62,947 nucleotides of DNA, taken from contig CAZOUM010000008.1 in NCBI GenBank assembly GCA_964582985.1, forward strand, positions 1-62,947, read 5' to 3'. Both the position numbers and the translations under genes were made by a program. The first letter of the stretch is position 1, and each line of letters opens with the position of its first letter. This stretch comes from CAZQYB01 sp964582985. GTDB lineage: Bacteria > Planctomycetota > Phycisphaerae > Sedimentisphaerales > Anaerobacaceae. The notes under the pieces were generated by a model, which was not told the DNA's origin, ran no database searches, and saw nothing but the letters and a program-made list of their open reading frames with translations. This document shows, piece by piece, positions 56,395 to 62,947 of the stretch.

Positions 56395-59274
56395 ATGAAA
56401 ACAACAAGTATGATTTTGATATTGTTATTTGTGGGCTGTTTGATGGGTTTTTCTCAGAAGGGGTTAGCCGCTGACAACGAAGCGATTTCATTCTCGAGTC
56501 TTCCGGCGGCAGTGCAGGAAGTTGCGAATCGCGAACTTGCCGGGGTTCGAATAACAGAGGTCGATGATGATGACTACGATGGGATCAAGGTGTATAAGAT
56601 CGAAGCGGAGACCGTTGACGGCAAAGAATTGATGATAAAAGTTGGGCTTGATGGAACGCTCTATCAGAAAGAGGTAGAAATAGGTTTGCAGGAGGTTCCC
56701 AAGGCAGTTCTGGATGTATTCAGGAAAGAGCTGGGCAATGCCGATGACGATGTCGATGAGGTGAAGCGAATAAGCAAACAGGGCAGGGTTCAGTATAATA
56801 TCGAAGCGGAAATTTCCGGAAAGGGTATAGAGCTAAAGATCGCCGCCGACGGGACGCTTCTTGAAAAGGATGTCGATGACGATGATGGTGACGATGATGA
56901 TGGTGACAGCGATGGCGGGGGGGTGCTCGCTGGGATATTGTTTGACAGCATGGATTTTACGAATCCCCGGGGCGGCCTTGATCTGTTGCCGAGCCTGGAT
57001 ATGAGATGGGGCCCGGAGCGCGGCAAAGGGTGGTCGGCCCGGTGGATCGGGGGCATCAACGGGCCTTATTTCGGCGATGTCACTTATACCGTCGAGACCA
57101 ACGGCAAGGTTCGGCTGACGGTTGCCGGCTACGTCGTAATCGACACGCTCACCAAAAACGGCTCTCTTACGGCGGTGACGAGGATGGCCAAGGACGGAGG
57201 AGACTGGATTCAGATCGAATATGTTGCTATCGAAAGCCCGTCTTATATGCGTATTTACTGGCAGTGGCCGGGCCAGCCCAAGGCGATTGTGTTTAATGAC
57301 GAGCTGGATTACGATGACGACGATGTCCCCGGTTATGGCGTCGAGGACCAACGCAAAGATGATGAGAATGAAAAGGTGTCTCCGCTATTGCCGCGTTTCA
57401 CCGGAGGCCAGCCTTCGGTGGTGAACCTGGAGTATCATGACGGTCGCGTGCGGCCGATTGTTGGTTCGCATAGTTTCCAGGTCATGCGAAGCAACCGCAC
57501 GCATCCCGAGCTTGCGGTCAAAGATGTTCCTTACTATCCTGAGGATGGATATGAGAAGATAGGCTTTATGTACAATCACGCTCCTATGCTTTGTTACTGG
57601 CAGGATATGTTCTGGCTTTTCTACCGCAGCGGACCTACTAACGAACATGAGGAACCCTGCTACAATCTGATAACATGGTCAAAGGATGGAAGGAACTGGG
57701 AAAAACCAGAGACTATCTTTCCGGCTAAAATATTCCGCAACCAAAGCGGAAGAAATAAAATGCAGTACAGCATCGCCCATCAGCGTATGGCGTTTTACGT
57801 CGCAAAGGACGGGCGTTTGCTGGTCAGCGGTTTTTACGGGATGCCGCCCTCACCCAATAATGGCAACGGTGTCGGAAGGGTCATCAGAGAAATTTACGGT
57901 CCGGGTAAATACGGCCCGATTTATTGGGTGCGATACAACAGACACCAGCGATTCAGCAAGGACAACTCGCCGCATTTCCGGTTCTACAAGGAAGCGCCGG
58001 ACAAGGAATTCGTAAAGGCAGTTGACGAGCTGCTTGCAAATAACCTGATGGTCCAGCAGTGGTACGAAGAGGAGCGCGACGACGGCGGTCGTTCCTGTGC
58101 GCTGGTGCCCGATGATGATGACTTCGATGCCAAGGCCTTTAACTGGTACACACTGCCGGACGGTAAGATCGTCGGCATGTGGAAAGGTCGATGGATGGCA
58201 CTGGCTGATAAATGGGAGCGAGGCTATTTCAAAGCCGTGGGAATGGGCAGGGATATCTATTACAGCGGCGCCAAAATATGGGGACAGCGCACCTCTGACG
58301 GCCGTTATGCACTGGTCTATAACCCTGTCCTGGAAGGTCGTCATCCGCTTTCGGTAATCACCAGCGATGACGGTCTGAATTTCAATACGTATTTTCTCAA
58401 CGCCCATGCGGAAGCCCCGCCGACACGTTTCGGGGGTCACTCCAAAGACGGGGGCGGCAGCGGTTATGTTCGCGGTATCATTCCGGGCAACGGAACACCT
58501 CCCGGCAAGGCGATGTGGCTGACTTATTCCTGCAACAAGGAAGATATCTGGGTTTCGCGGGTTCCCGTTCCGATCACCGGGACTGTCGGGAAGGATATTA
58601 GTGATGATTTTGAAAATATGAAGCCGGGACAAGTGGTGACGAACTGGAATATTTACAGTGGTATCTGGACACCGGTCGCTGTTGTTCAGGACAGGGCCAA
58701 TAAGGTTCTCAGGCTCCAGGACAAGGACCCTTATGAGTATGCCAAGGCTGTTCGGGTATTTCCGGAGGCGACGCTGACCAGTCTTTCATTCAGGTTGCGT
58801 CGGCACCGGTCGGGTAAGGGTGACATTGAGGTCGAGGTTCTTAACTACAAGGGGCAAAGACCTGTTCGCATCAAAATCGAAGGCAGCAGCGGCAGGATCA
58901 AAGCAAACAAAGGAGCCGAACTAATAGACATCGGGTCATTAGCTGCCGGCAAGTGGCTTAAATTCGACATTGCCGTTGACACTGTAACGGGCGTGTATGA
59001 CCTGAAATTGAACGGCAAGATGGTGGTTTCCGATGCGGCCTTTGCCGAACCTCTGACCTTCGCGGATAAACCCTATCCGTCAAGATTCAGAATGCCGACG
59101 GTTGAACGCATCGAGTTTCGCACCGGAGCATACAGGCTGACGGACTTCAGCAGATACGGTTCCGGTGACAATGGGTGCCTTAAGGGCGGCGGTGATTTGC
59201 CTGGTGCCGATGACGCTGTCAAAAACGCAATCTTCGATATCGATGATTTCCGAACTTCCGGTGTAAAACCGTGA
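56395..59274 (+). CDS. Exported PepSY-like x2 - PA14 - propeller - jelly-roll protein
   Basis: 959 residues. Signal peptide 1-26. Two tandem PepSY/BLIP-like domains (about 30-92 and 95-165), each with a VQEVANRELAG/VLDVFRKELGN helix and a LMIKVGLDGTLYQKEV-type strand pair. Asp/Gly-rich linker about 166-180. PA14 domain about 183-305 (DMRWGPERGKGWSARWIGGI). Propeller about 340-735 (YHDGRVRPIVGSHSFQVMRS, LITWSKDGRNWEKP, VITSDDGLNFNTYF). C-terminal jelly roll about 740-955 (DDFENMKPGQVVTNWNIYSG, GKWLKFDIAVDTVTGVYDLK). AGAAAGGAAAG precedes the ATG. Paralogue of the next gene. A surface or periplasmic glycan-interacting enzyme is likely; catalytic residues are not assigned. Confidence 0.75.
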   Translation: MKTTSMILILLFVGCLMGFSQKGLAADNEAISFSSLPAAVQEVANRELAGVRITEVDDDDYDGIKVYKIEAETVDGKELMIKVGLDGTLYQKEVEIGLQEVPKAVLDVFRKELGNADDDVDEVKRISKQGRVQYNIEAEISGKGIELKIAADGTLLEKDVDDDDGDDDDGDSDGGGVLAGILFDSMDFTNPRGGLDLLPSLDMRWGPERGKGWSARWIGGINGPYFGDVTYTVETNGKVRLTVAGYVVIDTLTKNGSLTAVTRMAKDGGDWIQIEYVAIESPSYMRIYWQWPGQPKAIVFNDELDYDDDDVPGYGVEDQRKDDENEKVSPLLPRFTGGQPSVVNLEYHDGRVRPIVGSHSFQVMRSNRTHPELAVKDVPYYPEDGYEKIGFMYNHAPMLCYWQDMFWLFYRSGPTNEHEEPCYNLITWSKDGRNWEKPETIFPAKIFRNQSGRNKMQYSIAHQRMAFYVAKDGRLLVSGFYGMPPSPNNGNGVGRVIREIYGPGKYGPIYWVRYNRHQRFSKDNSPHFRFYKEAPDKEFVKAVDELLANNLMVQQWYEEERDDGGRSCALVPDDDDFDAKAFNWYTLPDGKIVGMWKGRWMALADKWERGYFKAVGMGRDIYYSGAKIWGQRTSDGRYALVYNPVLEGRHPLSVITSDDGLNFNTYFLNAHAEAPPTRFGGHSKDGGGSGYVRGIIPGNGTPPGKAMWLTYSCNKEDIWVSRVPVPITGTVGKDISDDFENMKPGQVVTNWNIYSGIWTPVAVVQDRANKVLRLQDKDPYEYAKAVRVFPEATLTSLSFRLRRHRSGKGDIEVEVLNYKGQRPVRIKIEGSSGRIKANKGAELIDIGSLAAGKWLKFDIAVDTVTGVYDLKLNGKMVVSDAAFAEPLTFADKPYPSRFRMPTVERIEFRTGAYRLTDFSRYGSGDNGCLKGGGDLPGADDAVKNAIFDIDDFRTSGVKP

Positions 59275-59338
59275 TGGACGGGCGAAAACGCTGCCAGAAA
59301 CCGCGAATGGGAAGGGCCATTTTGACTGAATATCGCCG

Positions 59339-59394
59339 ATAGGCCTGGATATCGGTATTTTTTTGCATAAAAACCACGGCATGGGACGTTATAC
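59339..59394. repeat. Conserved upstream element, copy 2
   Basis: Matches 56284-56339 with core TTTTTGCATAAAAACCACGG at 59360-59379. It is about 55-110 bp ahead of the second PepSY-PA14 paralogue, so the duplication includes upstream DNA. Confidence 0.55.
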
Positions 59395-59449
59395 ATTGGC
59401 GTCGAAATGCAGAATATCGCTCGGTTGATTTTTTAGAAAGGAAAACACA

Positions 59450-62188
59450 ATGAGCAAGATGATGAGACTATTTGTAGTAATTTGCATTTGCATAACAGGG
59501 TTATCGAACCTTGTTAATGTGGTAGAAGGCGTTTCGCTTTTTGGCCTTCCGGTGGTTGTGCAGGAAGTAGTAAAGCGTGAGTTTCCCGGGGCGATTGTTA
59601 CCGAAATCGACGATGGTGAATTCGACGGGACCGACGTCTATGAGATAGAGGGAACGTCGGCTGACGGCATGGACTTTGAGTTAGAGATCGGCGCCGACGG
59701 GACTCTTTATCAAAAAGATGAGAAGGTTCGTTTGCAGGATATTCCCTCGGCGGTACTTGCTACGCTCAAAAAACAACTTGGCGATGTGGCGCCGGACGAC
59801 TTGAAGCGAATGACCGAGTACGGCAAGGTTTACTATGAGATCAAGGCTGAAGGCATGGGCAAAGAGGTCGGGTTGAAGATCGGAACCGACGGGACAATTC
59901 TCGAAAAGGAAGTCAATGGCGAAAAAGTAGATGATGTTTCTTCGCCTGTCTTTGGCTCTACTGCTTTGGTCTCGCCTGGCGAACCGGGCAGTGATGAATT
60001 GCCTCTGCAGTATTTGGGGCCGGACCTGCCGGACAAAACAGCCGCAGACGGTAAGCTTATGTATTCACCGGGTGTGCAAAACATCCAGGTCAGCCGTGCC
60101 AACCGCAAGCATCCTCCGGCTTTTCCCGCAGGAACTGAAAACGAAAAGGGCTGGACCTATCAGCACCATGTCGGCATGGGCGAATGGAAGGGTAAGCTTT
60201 ACGGTATCTGGGACATGACCCACGTTGGCGAGGACAACCCTCCGGTCCGTCTTGTTTACGCTACAAGCGATGACGGATTCAACTGGACGCAGCCGAAGGA
60301 TTTGTATCCTTTCAACAAGGCTTACAACTCGCGTTTCTATTTCTACCATTCAAGCAACGACCGCATGCTGGTGTTTGCATCCGGTTGGTATCCGACAGAC
60401 AATGTCGCTGAGGACAGGAAGATCAGGTTGTATGTTCGCGAGATCACGGCCGACCACAAGCTCGGCAAAATCTACACTTTAATCAAACCGGCGGCAGACC
60501 ACCCGCCTGCCTATACCGAAAGCAAAGACGCCGGTTTCCTGCAGGCCTGTCGCGAAGTGCTCAACAACAAACCCCTGCTCGAACAGGCAGATTACGGCAT
60601 CCTGCTGGGTGACAAGAAGATGAAATGGCACGATGGCAAGAACTGGCCCGGCGGCAGGATCCCCTCTATTGGCGGAGACCTTTGGATCTTCGGCAAATCC
60701 ATTTGTTTCTACCACCGTAAGGACGGTGTGCTGGTTGCCAACTGCAAAATGGGCTGGGTGACACAATCCAGAGATGAGGGCGAGACCTGGTCGTTCCCGA
60801 CAATCCCCAGAGGAATCAAAGGCGGCGGCGGAAAAACCTGGGCACAGGCAACGCCGGACGGCCGTTACACAATGATCTACATTCCGCAAGGCGATAATCG
60901 ATATCCGATGGCAATTACGACAAGTGATGATGGTATTACCTTTAAGGATATGCGTGTGATTCACGGCGAGGTTCCGCCGCAGCGATACGAGGGCAGAGCC
61001 AAGCCCTTAGGTCCGCAGTATCTGCGCGGATTAACTGAATGGGGCAGCGACGGTTCGCGCAATGAAAAAGACTGCGTCTGGACGTTCTACAGCCTGAGCA
61101 AAGAGGATATCTGGGCCAGCAGGATTCCGCTTCCGGTTGTCGCAGAAGGAAAACATGCCAACGACAATTTCGACAATATCGCGACCGGCCCGAGAGTTCC
61201 CGAGTGGAATACTTACAGTCCCACATGGGCGCCGGTCAGTATCGCGGCAAAGGGCCGTAATCATTACTTGCAGCTTGAGGACCGTGAACCTGTCGACTAT
61301 TCCCGTGCGATACGAACGTTCCCGGTCAGCAAGACTGTCAATGTAAGTTTCCGCATTGCCGCTGAGCAGGCTGATTTGGGCGGGCTGGAGATAGAGTTGC
61401 TTGGCGAATTGGGCAGCCGTCCGGTTCGTCTGACACTGAACGACAAGGGCCGGGTACAGGCGCTCGATAGTCGACAATCGGCAGTAGAATCATTCTCGTC
61501 GGGCTTGAGCGGCACTTATTTCAACAAGGCGGATTTTCGGGACCCTGATGATGAGGTTGATGTCCTCGGCAATTTGGATCAGAACTGGGGCGATAGCAAA
61601 GGCAATGATTGGAGCGCGCGGTGGACCGGTGTTATCGAAGGGCCGTATAGCGGGGAGGTTACCTTCAGTGCCAAAGCTACTGATGGCCTGCGTCTGATTA
61701 TCGCAGACAAAGTCGTCATCAACGGCCTCTCGATGTACGGAGCTCGCACAGGGAAAGTCACTATGAAAAAGGGCCAGAAAACGCCTATCACCTTGGAATT
61801 CACCTCGGCACAAGGCAAGGCGGCCCTTCACCTTTCGTGGTCGTGGCCGGGTCAGGGTAAAATCATCGTACCGGCCGCGGCGTTGGGCCATAAGGAAGAA
61901 GCGAAGATCAGACCTGTAGACCTGATGGCATATAAAGCTGGTAAGTGGCTTAATTTTAATATCAGTACTGACTGCTGGACAGGTAAGTACACTGTTGCTG
62001 TGAACGGTCGGGAAGTGCTCAAAGATGCAGGCTTTGCGGAACCTTCGTCGATGGTGTACGCCCTTTCTTTCCGTACGGGCGAGTATCGCGGCGATCCAGG
62101 GGAACGAGCCGAACGGGACATCCCCAACACGGAAGAGCCTTTGACGAAGGTCACCTATCGCATCGATGATGTGGTGACTGGTAAATGA
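59450..62188 (+). CDS. Exported PepSY-like x2 - propeller - jelly roll with nested PA14 domain
   Basis: 912 residues. Signal peptide 1-26. Two PepSY/BLIP-like domains about 28-90 and 93-160 (VQEVVKREFPGAIVTEIDDG; VLATLKKQLGDVAPDD). No PA14 follows them; the sequence runs through a linker into the propeller about 195-560 (YATSDDGFNWTQP, QSRDEGETWSFP, TSDDGITFKDM). The C-terminal jelly roll (about 565-912) starts DNFDNIATGPRVPEWNTYSP and is split at about residue 675 by a complete PA14 domain (about 680-820; NLDQNWGDSKGNDWSARWTG, LHLSWSWPGQGK) before resuming at YKAGKWLNFNISTDCWTGKY. RBS AGAAAGGAAAAC. It lies 175 bp downstream of its paralogue. Confidence 0.75.
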   Translation: MSKMMRLFVVICICITGLSNLVNVVEGVSLFGLPVVVQEVVKREFPGAIVTEIDDGEFDGTDVYEIEGTSADGMDFELEIGADGTLYQKDEKVRLQDIPSAVLATLKKQLGDVAPDDLKRMTEYGKVYYEIKAEGMGKEVGLKIGTDGTILEKEVNGEKVDDVSSPVFGSTALVSPGEPGSDELPLQYLGPDLPDKTAADGKLMYSPGVQNIQVSRANRKHPPAFPAGTENEKGWTYQHHVGMGEWKGKLYGIWDMTHVGEDNPPVRLVYATSDDGFNWTQPKDLYPFNKAYNSRFYFYHSSNDRMLVFASGWYPTDNVAEDRKIRLYVREITADHKLGKIYTLIKPAADHPPAYTESKDAGFLQACREVLNNKPLLEQADYGILLGDKKMKWHDGKNWPGGRIPSIGGDLWIFGKSICFYHRKDGVLVANCKMGWVTQSRDEGETWSFPTIPRGIKGGGGKTWAQATPDGRYTMIYIPQGDNRYPMAITTSDDGITFKDMRVIHGEVPPQRYEGRAKPLGPQYLRGLTEWGSDGSRNEKDCVWTFYSLSKEDIWASRIPLPVVAEGKHANDNFDNIATGPRVPEWNTYSPTWAPVSIAAKGRNHYLQLEDREPVDYSRAIRTFPVSKTVNVSFRIAAEQADLGGLEIELLGELGSRPVRLTLNDKGRVQALDSRQSAVESFSSGLSGTYFNKADFRDPDDEVDVLGNLDQNWGDSKGNDWSARWTGVIEGPYSGEVTFSAKATDGLRLIIADKVVINGLSMYGARTGKVTMKKGQKTPITLEFTSAQGKAALHLSWSWPGQGKIIVPAAALGHKEEAKIRPVDLMAYKAGKWLNFNISTDCWTGKYTVAVNGREVLKDAGFAEPSSMVYALSFRTGEYRGDPGERAERDIPNTEEPLTKVTYRIDDVVTGK

Positions 62189-62292
62189 AGGAAAATGGTG
62201 TAGCGGTTATGGTGATTAAACATGGTAAGCGTTAAAAACTTGCTATTTCGAAGGCAATAAGAAAGAAAGTCAGTACGAAAAGGGCGGGTTTG

Positions 62293-62478
62293 ATGCTGCT
62301 GTTTGTCGGTGGCTTAATCGCCTTTTCTCAGCAGGCGTTCGCTGCCGGCGAATATGCCCCGAAGGATGCTTTTGTTGGCGGTTCCAGTCATCCTTATTAC
62401 GGCAGGGACCATGGTGGTTGTACGACGACTCCGACAATGAATTATGCGGTGCATATTACGTTCGTGTCGACCGATTAA
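62293..62478 (+). CDS. Small exported peptide or signal-peptide remnant
   Basis: About 61 residues. MLLFVGGLIAFSQQAFAAGE resembles the signal peptide of the protein at 56395 (ILLFVGCLMGFSQKGLAAD), but then continues only about 40 residues (YAPKDAFVGGSSHPYYGRDHG and so on) with one Cys. The ribosome-binding site is not convincing. Either a small secreted protein or a truncated third member of the PepSY-PA14 group. Confidence 0.35.
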   Translation: MLLFVGGLIAFSQQAFAAGEYAPKDAFVGGSSHPYYGRDHGGCTTTPTMNYAVHITFVSTD

Positions 62479-62502
62479 ATTGATACATTTTATGGTTCAA
62501 TC

Positions 62503-62947
62503 ATGTATAGACAAACGAGAAGAGAATTTCTGAAAATGGCGGGGTCGGCTGTGGCTTCGGCTGGAGCGTTATCGTGGTTGCCGGGTTGTGCAGCTGCTGG
62601 CCCGACAGCAACGGCAAAGATGAAACGGCCTAACATAATCTTTATCTTAATTGACGACATGGGCTGGAAAGACCTTGGCTGCTACGGCGCTTCCTTTTTC
62701 GAAACGCCAAACATTGACCGACTCGCGGCTGAGGGTATGCGCTTTACCGACGCTTACGCAGCTTGCGCGGTATGCACTCCGACCCGAGCCAGCATCATGA
62801 CGGGCAAGTATCCCGCGCGTCTGCACATGGATGGACACATCCGTCCGGACCTCAAGCCTTACCCGACAGGTTCAGGCAAGCTCATCAACCCCCAGTTCAA
62901 GCAGTGGCTTGAACCATCCGAAGAGACCATTGCCGAGGCGCTCAAGA
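62503..62947 (+). CDS. Sulfatase, formylglycine type, N-terminal part (cut by window end)
   Basis: Incomplete at the 3' end; 148 residues are visible. N-terminal RQTRREFLKMAGSAVASAGALSW is a Tat-type signal, then GCAAAG. Catalytic-domain start KRPNIIFILIDDMGWKDLGC carries the metal-binding DD pair. The activation motif Cys-x-Pro-x-Arg occurs as CTPTRASIMTG, with the Cys codon at 62773-62775; this Cys must be oxidised to formylglycine by a maturation enzyme. It would release sulfate from a sulfated sugar. It starts 24 bp after the small exported peptide. No competent FGE is visible in the window. Confidence 0.9.
   Translation, partial: MYRQTRREFLKMAGSAVASAGALSWLPGCAAAGPTATAKMKRPNIIFILIDDMGWKDLGCYGASFFETPNIDRLAAEGMRFTDAYAACAVCTPTRASIMTGKYPARLHMDGHIRPDLKPYPTGSGKLINPQFKQWLEPSEETIAEALK

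Overview
The window looks like a chromosomal piece of a polysaccharide-degrading Gram-negative bacterium, most likely a planctomycete of the Phycisphaerae type. That placement is inferred from gene style, not from a marker gene: large exported multi-domain glycan-active proteins, SUMF1-type (formylglycine-generating-enzyme fold) domains fused to BNR/sialidase-like propellers, Tat-exported Gfo/Idh/MocA and sulfatase proteins, PA14 and PepSY-like domains, several uroporphyrinogen-decarboxylase-superfamily proteins among sugar genes, and an OprB-type outer-membrane porin.

Layout. 1-160: a palindromic repeat split by a 98-bp MITE-like element. 0.2-4.1 kb: rsmI, rsmE, a cupin and fucI (minus strand). 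4.1-14.7 kb: four tandem SUMF1-BNR fusion genes, apparently one operon from a promoter near 14.93 kb. 15.0-25.7 kb (minus): a sodium:solute symporter, two more SUMF1-BNR genes, a URO-D-superfamily protein, a DapA/NanA-family lyase and a Gfo/Idh/MocA oxidoreductase. 26.0-36.9 kb (plus): a sugar operon with an AraB-like kinase, two URO-D-superfamily proteins, a second symporter, a GH4 glycosidase, AraD, RhaT and a COG2407-type isomerase. 37.0-42 kb (minus): PAS histidine kinase, cheD, a small basic protein with a decayed copy, a truncated metX and a PilX-like protein. 42.0-46.7 kb: nikMN-nikQ-nikO with an OprB-type porin, and divergent nikR. 46.8 kb: tRNA-Val(CAC). 47-62.9 kb: secreted degradative proteins (PA14/LamG/propeller, PL10 pectate lyase, FAD oxidoreductase, large glycosidase-like protein, two PepSY-PA14-propeller paralogues) and the 5' end of an FGly-type sulfatase cut by the window edge.

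How it fits together. The secreted layer (SUMF1-BNR proteins, pectate lyase, PA14/PepSY propellers, sulfatase) would release sugars from a complex, probably pectin-like or sulfated polysaccharide. The symporters and RhaT would import them. FucI, the COG2407 isomerase, AraB, AraD, GH4 and the lyase/oxidoreductase pair would catabolise L-fucose, L-arabinose or L-rhamnose-type sugars and a sugar acid.

The most unusual signal is DNA-level. Several families of short palindromic repeats are scattered between genes and also sit inside open reading frames of the SUMF1-BNR genes, the kinase gene and the PA14 gene. They appear there as in-frame peptide insertions that are absent from paralogues. Two families are translated in different reading frames in different genes, and in one place one family is inserted inside another.
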